6,276 nt of DNA from Anaerolineae bacterium (GTDB lineage: Bacteria; Chloroflexota; Anaerolineae; B4-G1; SLSP01), in assembly GCA_021107605.1 (NCBI GenBank), contig JAIOSN010000125.1, forward strand, positions 1 through 6,276. The letters run 5' to 3'. Made by a program: the position numbers and the translations under genes. The notes below the pieces were generated by a model. The model was not told the origin of the DNA and did not search any database. It saw only the letters and a list, made by a program, of their open reading frames with translations. Positions 1 through 5,695 of the stretch are shown piece after piece (the stretch's first letter is position 1; each line of letters opens with the position of its first letter).

Positions 1-205
1 GCTCCGGTGTAGGCAGGGGTGAATCAAAAACCGGGGAATATGTCTCAGCTGCAAACGGACGCACCGGCCGGGGTTCCGGGAAATCCGCGCTGGCTTCAAT
101 CACGGCAAGCGGTCGAGCCTGCGGCGCGGCGGCCGCCCAGGGTACACTCGTCAATAAAATGGCCACCACAACCAGTAGATGCAACAAGCTAACGTAGGGA
201 CGCAC
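1..205 (-). CDS. Secreted protein of unknown function, N-terminal part only (cut by window edge)
   Basis: Read on the minus strand from a GTG at 205-203, the frame stays open for 68 codons to the window edge, so only the N-terminus is present. It begins MRPYVSLLHLLVVVAILL and continues into TSVPWAAAAPQA. This is a classic Sec signal peptide: one Arg near the start, a hydrophobic core at about residues 4-21, and an Ala-rich stretch at about 24-27 suited to signal peptidase I. The following 40 residues are rich in Pro, Ala and Glu, like a linker before a folded domain. An AAGGA ribosome binding site lies 8 bases before the GTG, and a TTGACG-17-TATATT promoter lies just upstream. The product is exported, but its function cannot be told from this piece. 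Start and reading frame are well supported by signal peptide, RBS and promoter together. Confidence 0.75.
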   Translation of the reverse strand, partial: MRPYVSLLHLLVVVAILLTSVPWAAAAPQARPLAVIEASADFPEPRPVRPFAAETYSPVFDSPLPTPE

Positions 206-246
206 AAATAAATTCCTTATTCAGTAGTAGGCTGCAAAACTTCAAA

Positions 247-275
247 AATATACCACATTAGGCACTCTTCGTCAA
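247..275 (-). promoter_or_regulatory. Sigma70-type promoter for the secreted-protein gene
   Basis: On the minus strand, TTGACG (plus-strand 270-275) and TATATT (247-252) are separated by exactly 17 bases. Each matches the housekeeping -35/-10 consensus at five of six positions. The expected start of transcription near 240 gives a leader of about 35 bases before the GTG at 205. Confidence 0.7.
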
Positions 276-290
276 TGGCGGCTAGTACGC

Positions 291-319
291 TTGGTCTCCT
301 GCTCACTTGATGTTATACT
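291..319 (+). promoter_or_regulatory. Sigma70-type promoter for the VanZ-like gene
   Basis: TTGGTC (291-296) and TATACT (314-319) are separated by 17 bases. Transcription would start near 326, leaving a short leader that contains TAAGGAG (336-342), 5 bases before the ATG at 348. The -35 box lies only 15 bases from the -35 box of the divergent promoter on the other strand. Confidence 0.6.
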
Positions 320-347
320 ACATTTTTGCCTATGGTAAGGAGCACGA

Positions 348-740
348 ATGAATGAGCGCAAATTGAACTGGTTGGCTGCGGGGGCGTGGATGGCGTTCTT
401 GTTCTATCTCTCCTCGCTCCCCAAAATACCGGGACCAGAGAAGATTTTGACCATCCAGCTAATTCGCAAATCTGGGCACGCGCTGGTCTATGCGATTTTA
501 GCCTATCTGGATTGGCGGGTCTTGCGGGCAGAGCCACGTTTTGCAGCACAGAGCGTCAGGTGGGCCTGGTTATTTGCCACCCTCTACGCACTCACCGATG
601 AGATCCACCAAGGGTTCATCCCTGAACGGCATTTTACCGGTACGGATGTGCTGATTGATACTGCTGGGGCAGCGCTGGCTATGCTTCTGGTGCGGTGGCA
701 GCTGCGGGCTGCTCTTCAGAAGCTGCCCGTGGTTCAATAA
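348..740 (+). CDS. VanZ-like family small membrane protein
   Basis: A 130-residue hydrophobic protein with the conserved pattern of VanZ-like proteins: K41-x2-H44-x3-Y48 (KSGHALVY), then DEIHQGFIPERHF at 84-96 and the D-x3-D-TAGA block at 100-108. Likely membrane segments lie at about 8-24, 45-60, 70-83 and 103-117, so it sits in the cytoplasmic membrane. VanZ of the vancomycin cluster gives low-level teicoplanin resistance by an unknown route. Most chromosomal relatives, like this one with no vanA/H/X nearby, have no assigned role, so a resistance function should not be assumed. The start is supported by TAAGGAG 5 bases upstream. Its last 62 bases overlap the 3' end of the convergent scpA, so the two messages are complementary there. 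Confidence 0.85.
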   Translation: MNERKLNWLAAGAWMAFLFYLSSLPKIPGPEKILTIQLIRKSGHALVYAILAYLDWRVLRAEPRFAAQSVRWAWLFATLYALTDEIHQGFIPERHFTGTDVLIDTAGAALAMLLVRWQLRAALQKLPVVQ

Positions 741-1452
741 GGATGTCGCCAAAGCGGTCACTCTGGAAAGCCCGCACCACTTGTTGCTTGATCAATTCTA
801 AGACGGCTTGCAGTGTGACCACGACTTCCAGGCGGGTAGGCTGCTTACTCAGGAGGGTGCGGAAGTCCAGCCGTTTCCAATGTTGCAACTGTTGGTGGAT
901 CAATGCTATCTGCTTCCCAATGGAGATACGGGGACGTTGGATCGCTGCTTCAGGATGCGGCTTGCGGGGATAGATGATCTCTTGCGCTAGCGTCTGCAAG
1001 CGTTCCACGGTGAGGCCGGCTAAATCTAGCGTGATCTCGCGGGGACGCGGCAGCGGGGCTACCCGGATATATGCGCGTACCCCGGCATGTTCGCGCTCGC
1101 GCAACAATTGCGCGGCTTCTTTGTAACGGCGGTAGGCGCGCAATTGCTGAACCAGCTCATTCACCACCTCCTCACCTTGCTCAGAGTTCGTATCTGTCAG
1201 GGGACGCTGCGGTAAGAGGGTTTTGGATTTGATCCACATTAGCTCTGCCGCTACCACTAAGAAATCTGCGACCACTTCGATATGTAGCTCGTCGCGCATG
1301 GTTTCCACATAATTCAAAAACTGATTGGTCACTTGAGCTAACGCTAACTGAGTGATATCTAACTCTTCTTCCTCAATTAAATGCAGGAGGAGCTCTAGTG
1401 GTCCTTTGAAAAATGGAATTTGAACTTGATAGCTCGCTTTAGACTTGATCAT
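679..1452 (-). CDS. scpA: Segregation and condensation protein A (kleisin of SMC-ScpAB)
   Basis: A 257-residue protein that matches ScpA along its length. The N-terminal SMC-binding region has FKGPLELLLHLI at 15-26 and a long helix with FLVVAAELMWIKSKTLLP at 64-81. A variable charged middle follows. The C-terminal winged helix (about 176-240) contains RLEVVVTLQAVLELIKQQ and ends DRFGDILIE. An Ala/Glu/Pro tail follows. In known systems ScpA bridges the SMC heads and binds ScpB, acting in cytoplasmic chromosome segregation. I chose the ATG at 1452 because the frame upstream, back to a TTG at 1536, encodes no ScpA-like sequence and runs into a repeat. No clear Shine-Dalgarno precedes 1452, so the start is the weakest part of the call. 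scpB, often adjacent, is not downstream: the convergent VanZ-like gene lies there and overlaps by 62 bp. Confidence 0.93.
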   Translation of the reverse strand: MIKSKASYQVQIPFFKGPLELLLHLIEEEELDITQLALAQVTNQFLNYVETMRDELHIEVVADFLVVAAELMWIKSKTLLPQRPLTDTNSEQGEEVVNELVQQLRAYRRYKEAAQLLREREHAGVRAYIRVAPLPRPREITLDLAGLTVERLQTLAQEIIYPRKPHPEAAIQRPRISIGKQIALIHQQLQHWKRLDFRTLLSKQPTRLEVVVTLQAVLELIKQQVVRAFQSDRFGDILIEPRAASEEQPAAATAPEA

Positions 1453-1490
1453 CTCGATAGCAGAGCATAATCGAAACGTGGGGAAACGCA

Positions 1491-1547
1491 ACTTGAGGCT
1501 ACTGCAAAAACTAAGGGTTTCACCGCTAAGGCACAAAGGCGCGAAGA
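1491..1547 (+). repeat. Dispersed repeat copy, head type CTACTG…CTAAGG
   Basis: The stretch from CTACTGCAAAAACTAAGG through TTTCACCGCTAAGG (1499-1531) recurs at 6070-6101 with a few substitutions and one indel. Weaker similarity reaches back to 1491/6061. Here it runs on into GCACAAAGGCGCGAAG, which recurs at 4710-4725 with two substitutions. It lies in the leader side of scpA, in the 404-bp gap (1453-1856) before the molybdenum hydroxylase operon. Confidence 0.7.
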
Positions 1548-1558
1548 TTTTAGAACTT

Positions 1559-1737
1559 AATTTTTTTTCTTAGCGTCTTTGCGGCAAGATATTCTCTCAG
1601 TGTCCTCGGCGTCTCCGTAGTGAATTATTTTTTCTTAGCGGCTTGGCGTCTTGGCGGTAAGATATTCTCTCAGTGTCCTCGGTGTCTCCGTGGTGAATCA
1701 TTTTTTTTCTTAGCACCTTAGCGTCTTGGCGGCAAAG
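1559..1737 (-). repeat. Tandem units of the 'TTCACCACGGAGACAC…' degenerate repeat family
   Basis: Two complete units and one partial unit are seen, each opening with a T-run followed by CTTAGC (CTTAG at 1569, 1634 and 1709, spacings 65 and 75 bp). The first two share AAGATATTCTCTCAGTGTCC and then a version of TCTCCGTGGTGAAT. Read on the minus strand, each complete unit begins TTCACYACGGAGACRCCGAG and ends in CTAAGAAAAAA. The third unit stops after GTCTTGGCGGCAAAG. This kind of repeat is widespread between genes in many bacterial and metagenomic genomes and often yields spurious ORFs with HHGDTEDTE-like peptides, as it does here. A related cluster at 4647-4790 has matching units in the opposite orientation. 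Confidence 0.8.
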
Positions 1738-1762
1738 CAACCTTTGGAATCTCCCCGCCGGG

Positions 1763-1793
1763 TTGAAAATGTTTAGAGCTGAAGTAGTATAGT
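1763..1793 (+). promoter_or_regulatory. Possible promoter of the molybdenum hydroxylase operon
   Basis: TTGAAA (1763-1768) is followed after 19 bases by TATAGT (1788-1793), or after 16 bases by the weaker TAGTAT (1785-1790). Neither spacing is ideal. It is the best -35/-10 pair I see between the repeat cluster and the ATG at 1857. Transcription from here would place the triplicated octamer in the leader. Confidence 0.35.
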
Positions 1794-1813
1794 AGCCGAG
1801 GTTCCTACTTGCT

Positions 1814-1837
1814 GATTTGCCGATTTGCCGATTTGCC
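1814..1837 (+). repeat. Three tandem copies of GATTTGCC
   Basis: Three perfect head-to-tail copies of the octamer GATTTGCC occupy 1814-1821, 1822-1829 and 1830-1837, and end 5 bases before the A-rich AAAAGGAG ribosome binding site region (1843-1850). They lie between the candidate promoter and the start codon of the small subunit. Slippage here would change leader length without touching the coding frame. Confidence 0.85.
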
Positions 1838-1856
1838 ATTTTAAAAGGAGAAATCC

Positions 1857-2348
1857 ATGGAACTCAACTTTATACTTAATGGCAAACCCCTAACGCTCAC
1901 GGAGGTGGACGAGGAGACCACGCTGCTCCAACTGCTCCGCGACCGGCTCGGTTTGACCGGCGCCAAACGTGGCTGTGATACTGGCGTCTGCGGAGCCTGC
2001 TCCGTGCTGGTGGATGGCCGGCTCGCCAAATCCTGCCGCACGCCGCTGGCGCAAGTGGACGGACACGAGGTAACGACCATCGAGGGTTTGCGCGGGCCGG
2101 ATGGCGATCTCTCTGCGCTGCAAACGGCTTTCTTGGAATATGGCGCCGTCCAGTGTGGCTTCTGTACCCCCGGCATGGTGATCGCCGCCGAAGCGTTGCT
2201 GCGTCGCAATCCCCACCCCACCCGCGCCGAGATCCGGCGAGGCATCGCCGGGAACATCTGCCGCTGCACCGGCTACCAACAGATCGTGGACGCTATCGAA
2301 GCCGCCGCCGCTCAACGGCTGGCGCAAGAGGGAGAAGAAGATGGGTAA
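1857..2348 (+). CDS. Molybdenum hydroxylase small subunit, two [2Fe-2S] clusters (CoxS/XdhC-type iron-sulfur subunit)
   Basis: A 163-residue protein with both iron-sulfur domains of the xanthine dehydrogenase family. The N-terminal plant-ferredoxin-like domain (about 1-78) carries C40, C45, C48 and C60 in CDTGVCGACSVLVDG…KSC. The C-terminal helical domain (about 85-155) carries C100 and C103 in CGFCTPGM and C135 and C137 in NICRCTGY. All eight ligands and their standard spacings are present, and the length is typical. The subunit passes electrons from the molybdenum centre of the partner encoded next door to an acceptor. No Tat or Sec signal is visible, so the enzyme is probably cytoplasmic. 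AAAAGGAG sits 6 bases before the ATG. The stop codon overlaps the next start by 8 bp (ATGGGTAA), a sign of translational coupling. GC content is clearly higher than in the flanking genes. Confidence 0.95.
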   Translation: MELNFILNGKPLTLTEVDEETTLLQLLRDRLGLTGAKRGCDTGVCGACSVLVDGRLAKSCRTPLAQVDGHEVTTIEGLRGPDGDLSALQTAFLEYGAVQCGFCTPGMVIAAEALLRRNPHPTRAEIRRGIAGNICRCTGYQQIVDAIEAAAAQRLAQEGEEDG

Positions 2349-4614
2349 CTTACGTTACGTAGGCCACGAGGAAGTCCGCTCGGTGGATGGGTGGGCGCGA
2401 GTTACCGGTGAGGCCAAATACGTCTGCGATATGACGCTGCCTGGCATGTTGTACGCCAAAGTGTTACGCAGCCCGCTGCCGCACGCGCGCATCTTGACTT
2501 TGGATCTCGCCCCGGCGCTCGCGCTGCCTGGAGTGGTCGCCGCGATCACCCAAGCCGATTTTGTGGAGCACGGGAATTTCGGCTGGCCGGTCAGGGATAA
2601 TTATGTGCTGGCTTACCAGAAGGTGCGTTACCAGGGAGAAGCCATCGCGGTGGTGGCGGCCGAGACGGAAGCGGTCGCTAAGGCAGGCGTGGAGGCCATC
2701 CGCTTGGAGTTGGCCGCGCTCCCGGTGGTGGGCGATATGCAAGCTGCGCTGGATGCGGACGCGCCCCGCATTCCCCCCGCTACCGTGGAAACTGACGGAA
2801 ACCTGGGCGAGACGATCATTCTGCGCTACGGCGACCCGGAACCGCTGCTGGCCGCCTCCCCGGTGGTGGTGGAGACGAGCTACGATCTGCGCCACCAGGA
2901 GCACGCTTATCTGGAAACCGAGGGTGCGCTGGCGATCCCGGAGCCGGATGGCGGCGTGACGCTCTTCGCCAACAATCAAAGCCCCTTCATCAATCGCGAT
3001 ATCGTCGCCTCGGTATTGGGATTGCCGCCGCAACAGGTGCGCAGCATCCAACCGCATATCGGGGGCACTTTTGGCGGTAAGGATGACGTCCTGTACGAGT
3101 GCTCGGCGCAGGTCGCCAAACTCGCGCTCTTGACGGGCCGCCCGGTGCGTTTGATCTTCACCCGCGCGGAATCCATGCTTGCTTCTTACAAGCGCCAGGC
3201 GCTGCGCGTGCAGTTGCAGTTGGGGGCGGATGAGCACGGCAATCTGCAAGCCGCCCAGGTCGAAATGCTGGCGGATAGCGGCGCCTACGCTTCGATGACG
3301 CCGATGGCTGCCTGGCGAGCGACGATGCACGCGGCCGGCGCGTACCGCTATCAGGCCGTCCACGTCGATACGCAGGTGATCTACACCAACAACGGCTACT
3401 CCGGCGCTTTTCGCGGCTTTGGCAACACGCAAGCTGCGGCGGCAGTGGAGATGGCGATAGATGAGCTGGCCGAGCGGCTACATCGTGACCCGCTGGAATT
3501 TCGCTTGCAGAACTGCTTGCGGCAAGGGGATCGCACCATGACAGGCAATCTGGTGGAGCATGAAGTAGGACTGGCCGCTTGTCTGGAGTGGGTGCGCGAG
3601 AGATCGGAGTGGGAGCGCCAGCGCGCCCGCTACGCCAGCCAGCCAGCGGACGCCCCACGCCGGCACGGTATCGGCGTCGCCTGCTACTTCCACGGTTGCG
3701 GGCTGGGCGGGGAGGGGACGGATTTCGCGGTGAGCACGCTCAAGATTGAGCGGGATTATAGCATCACGCTCACCTCTGGCTTGACTGATTTTGGACAAGG
3801 AAGCCGCACCGTCTTCACCATGCTGGCCGCCGAGGAGTTGGGCGTGGAGATGTCCCGCATTCAGATGTTGCGCCCCGACACGCGCACGGCCATTGATTCC
3901 GGGCCGACCGTGGCCTCGCGCGCTTCCATCGTCGGGGGGAACGCGGTGCGCGTCACCGCCGCGAAGTTGGGGCAACGGTTGCGGCTAGCCGCCGCCGATC
4001 TCTGCGCTTGCGCTCCGGCACAGCTTGTCCGCGCTGGCGAGCAATACGTCGGGCCACACGCGGAACCGCACTCCTTCGAGGAGGTCGTGGATCACGCCCG
4101 CGCGCTGGGCCTGCAACTGGCGGCGGAGGGACGCTGGGAAATTCCGGCCGTCGAGTGGAATCTCGAGACGGGGACCGGCAAACCCAACTTCGCCTACGTC
4201 TTCGGCGCGCAGGTAGCCGAGGTGGAGTTCAACCCACGTACCGGGTGGACGAAAGTGACCGGTCTCTGGGCTGCTCACGATGGCGGCGTCATCCTCTACC
4301 CGCAGGGCGCGCGCGGCCAGCTCTATGGCGGCATCGCGCAGGGCGTCGGTTACGCGCTGATGGAAGGGTACCTCTTCAAAGATGGTGTGCCGCAGCGCAC
4401 GGACTTGCGCAGCTATCGCGTGCCCCGCGCTATTGACCTGCCGGAGATTGAGGGGACTTTCATCGAAACCCGGCTCAACGAAGGCCCTTACGGGGCCAAA
4501 AACCTGGCCGAACCGGTGATGGTCGGCACGGCGCCGGCGATTGCCAATGCGCTCTTTCAAGCTACCGGCGTGCGCGTGCAACAGTTGCCCATTCCCAGAC
4601 AGCCGAGAGCCTAA
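2341..4614 (+). CDS. Molybdenum hydroxylase large subunit, molybdopterin-binding (xanthine dehydrogenase/aldehyde oxidase family)
   Basis: A 757-residue catalytic subunit. The a/b hammerhead domain spans about 15-125 and includes GEAKYVCDMTLPGMLYAKVL at 23-42. The cofactor-binding part follows, with QEHAYLETEG (186-195), GGTFGGK (241-247), GAFRGFGNTQ (355-364) and, near the C-terminus, GAKNLAEPVMVGTAPAIANA. E724 in that last block aligns with the catalytic glutamate of the family (E1261 in bovine xanthine dehydrogenase). The family hydroxylates purines, N-heterocycles, aldehydes or aromatic CoA esters using water as oxygen source. The substrate here is not identifiable. It is not a form I CO dehydrogenase: the AYRCSFR loop with its copper-binding cysteine is replaced by AFRGFGN, with Gly359 at that position. 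No CXXCH haem motif, signal peptide or frameshift is seen. The start is backed by AGGGAG 6 bases upstream and by the 8-bp overlap with the small subunit. No FAD subunit or XdhC/MobA-type maturation gene follows. Confidence 0.95.
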   Translation: MGNLRYVGHEEVRSVDGWARVTGEAKYVCDMTLPGMLYAKVLRSPLPHARILTLDLAPALALPGVVAAITQADFVEHGNFGWPVRDNYVLAYQKVRYQGEAIAVVAAETEAVAKAGVEAIRLELAALPVVGDMQAALDADAPRIPPATVETDGNLGETIILRYGDPEPLLAASPVVVETSYDLRHQEHAYLETEGALAIPEPDGGVTLFANNQSPFINRDIVASVLGLPPQQVRSIQPHIGGTFGGKDDVLYECSAQVAKLALLTGRPVRLIFTRAESMLASYKRQALRVQLQLGADEHGNLQAAQVEMLADSGAYASMTPMAAWRATMHAAGAYRYQAVHVDTQVIYTNNGYSGAFRGFGNTQAAAAVEMAIDELAERLHRDPLEFRLQNCLRQGDRTMTGNLVEHEVGLAACLEWVRERSEWERQRARYASQPADAPRRHGIGVACYFHGCGLGGEGTDFAVSTLKIERDYSITLTSGLTDFGQGSRTVFTMLAAEELGVEMSRIQMLRPDTRTAIDSGPTVASRASIVGGNAVRVTAAKLGQRLRLAAADLCACAPAQLVRAGEQYVGPHAEPHSFEEVVDHARALGLQLAAEGRWEIPAVEWNLETGTGKPNFAYVFGAQVAEVEFNPRTGWTKVTGLWAAHDGGVILYPQGARGQLYGGIAQGVGYALMEGYLFKDGVPQRTDLRSYRVPRAIDLPEIEGTFIETRLNEGPYGAKNLAEPVMVGTAPAIANALFQATGVRVQQLPIPRQPRA

Positions 4615-4646
4615 GAAGAACGCTGGTGCTTGCTAGAGAAAGATAG

Positions 4647-4790
4647 TTCACCACAGAGGCACGGAGGACACTGAGAAAAAATTTAGTTTCTCGGAAAAAA
4701 GGCAGTGTGCCACAAAGGCACGAAGACGCTAAGAAAAAAATTTAATTCCGAAGATGAAACTGAAAATCTTTACGTCTTTGCGGCGAGATA
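4647..4790 (+). repeat. Second cluster of the degenerate intergenic repeat, mixed orientation
   Basis: TTCACCACAGAGGCACGGAG and the following GACACTGAGAAAAAA (4647-4681) match the minus strand of 1669-1697 with about three differences in 29 bases, so this unit lies opposite to the upstream cluster. CCACAAAGGCACGAAG then ACGCTAAGAAAAAAA (4710-4740) is a second unit. TTTACGTCTTTGCGGCGAGATATC (about 4770-4793) is a fragment in the reverse sense. Similar pieces (CTTGGCGTC, CTTAGCG) continue to about 4840. With the promoter at 4879-4906 this accounts for the 333-bp gap between 4614 and 4948. I see no gene and no clear terminator for the hydroxylase operon in it. Confidence 0.75.
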
Positions 4791-4878
4791 TCTTTTTTCA
4801 GGGGCGGCATAGCTACTCCCCCCTTGGCGTCCCTTAGCGTTTATTCGCGGTTAATAAGGGAGCTGCTGCAACCTTATC

Positions 4879-4906
4879 TTGTATTTCGCCTCGATGGGAC
4901 TATAAT
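4879..4906 (+). promoter_or_regulatory. Sigma70-type promoter for the small secreted-protein gene
   Basis: TTGTAT (4879-4884) and a perfect TATAAT (4901-4906) are separated by 16 bases. Transcription would begin near 4913, about 35 bases before the ATG at 4948. Confidence 0.65.
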
Positions 4907-4947
4907 GAAGGCATTAGGGGGATTTAGAGAAAATGGGGGATGGCACT

Positions 4948-5316
4948 ATGATCAAATGGTTTTTCTATCTGTTGTTATTGCGAGTTCTACCCTTCACCGT
5001 GATTGGACGCCCGATGAAGGAGGGGACGTGGGAAGGAGCGATCAACTATATTGCCGGCACCGCGACTTTTAAGCCATGCGCGCCACGCGGGGAGACCTGG
5101 TGGCTCAAAGGTAAACGGTATTCTGATATTGAGGAAGAGATCAAACGGCGGCACGAGGCAATCACAGAAAGCCCTTACGAAAAGGTCTATGCGCGGGTGC
5201 ATGGGAAGATCAATAAAACTAGCGGCCAGTACGGGGCACTGGGAACTCACAGCCGGGTGCTCTACGTGGAAGAGATCTTGGAGTTACGACCACGCGAAGA
5301 GAGCGATTGCAGCTAG
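4948..5316 (+). CDS. Small secreted or membrane-anchored protein of unknown function
   Basis: A 122-residue protein that I cannot name. It starts MIKWFFYLLLLRVLPFTVIG, a short basic N-terminus and a hydrophobic core fitting a signal peptide or anchor. No lipobox and no clear AxA cleavage site follow. The remainder (about 25-115) looks like a small beta-rich domain with GTWEGAINYIAGTATFKPC (26-44), WW at 51-52, a charged helix at about 58-72, YEKVYARVHGKI (78-89) and VLYVEEILELRP (104-115). The F-x-P-C…WW…V-x-G arrangement recalls NlpE/META-type envelope domains, but that is a resemblance only. C44 and C121 could form a disulfide. I chose the ATG at 4948 because GGGGGA lies 7 bases upstream and the signal-like sequence starts there. 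An in-frame ATG at 4933 adds only MGDGT. It has its own promoter and terminator, so it is probably transcribed alone. Confidence 0.75.
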   Translation: MIKWFFYLLLLRVLPFTVIGRPMKEGTWEGAINYIAGTATFKPCAPRGETWWLKGKRYSDIEEEIKRRHEAITESPYEKVYARVHGKINKTSGQYGALGTHSRVLYVEEILELRPREESDCS

Positions 5317-5331
5317 GCGGGTTATCTACCG

Positions 5332-5362
5332 GAGGCCACCCTGGTTAGGATGGCCTCTTTTT
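5332..5362 (+). terminator. Rho-independent terminator
   Basis: GAGGCCA (5332-5338) pairs with TGGCCTC (5351-5357) around a 12-base loop, followed at once by five T (5358-5362) and, after one G, three more. It starts 16 bases after the stop codon of the small secreted-protein gene. Confidence 0.85.
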
Positions 5363-5376
5363 GTTTGCTGTACCAG

Positions 5377-5430
5377 TGTCATTCCGAGCCAGAAGGAGCG
5401 CTAGCGACGCGCCCGCGAGGAATCTACTAC
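5377..5430 (+). repeat. REP-like 'TGTCATTCCGAG…GAGGAATCT' element
   Basis: The element opens with TGTCATTCCGAG (5377-5388) and closes with GCGAGGAATCTACTAC (5415-5430). ATTCC and GGAAT can pair around a GC-rich centre. This layout is that of a dispersed palindromic repeat seen between genes in many bacteria. Downstream, TGATCAC occurs twice in tandem (5486-5499). With the terminator on its left and the rpsT promoter on its right, this explains most of the 379-bp gap 5317-5695. I see no gene there. Confidence 0.65.
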
Positions 5431-5620
5431 TGTGCAAACGGCAAATGCCTGCTATCCAGAACCAGCGTGTGTGCAACGGAACACCTGATCACTGATCACT
5501 GCTCCCGGCTTTTTCGCTCCACCCAACCGGCTAAGTTTCAGCAAATCGCACCAGAATACCTTCCGCTGACAGCATCGTCATCCCTAGCCCTTAACTAAGT
5601 GCATTGGACTTAAATGATTG

Positions 5621-5649
5621 TTGGACAAAATATGAATATCAGGTATACT
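5621..5649 (+). promoter_or_regulatory. Sigma70-type promoter for rpsT
   Basis: TTGGAC (5621-5626) and TATACT (5644-5649) are separated by 17 bases. Transcription from about 5656 would give a leader of about 40 bases before the GTG at 5696. Confidence 0.65.
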
Positions 5650-5695
5650 GCGCCGGTGCAAGCAGATAAGTAACTTTAATCGGATGGAGGAAAGT

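Noticed and set aside
348..740. Glycopeptide resistance gene
   Set aside because: The match is to the broad VanZ-like family only. No vanH, vanA/B, vanX or vanRS homologues are visible nearby, so a resistance call is not supported.
1453..1536. N-terminal extension of ScpA back to a TTG at 1536
   Set aside because: The 28 extra residues do not look like ScpA, and the extension begins in a dispersed repeat.
1559..1737. CRISPR array
   Set aside because: Unit spacing is irregular (65 and 75 bp), the whole unit is repeated rather than alternating with unique spacers, and no cas gene is present.
1597..1839. Minus-strand 80-residue ORF across the repeat cluster
   Set aside because: It is made almost wholly of the degenerate repeat (RQDAK…LRKK and HHGDTEDTER peptides) and the octamer array. 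This is a well-known type of spurious ORF, with no ribosome binding site logic.
2464..3432. Minus-strand 322-residue ORF opposite the large hydroxylase subunit
   Set aside because: It is a long antisense frame favoured by high GC codons of the real gene. The peptide is rich in Arg, His and Gln and resembles no family. The other minus frames at 3158-3975 and 3985-4581 are rejected for the same reason.
4824..5072. Plus-strand 82-residue ORF overlapping the start of the small secreted-protein gene
   Set aside because: It starts with TTG inside a repeat fragment, runs through the promoter, and continues as an out-of-frame shadow of the better supported gene.
5350..5598. Plus-strand 82-residue ORF after the terminator
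   Set aside because: It begins inside the terminator hairpin and passes through the TGTCATTCCGAG repeat. The peptide has no domain character.
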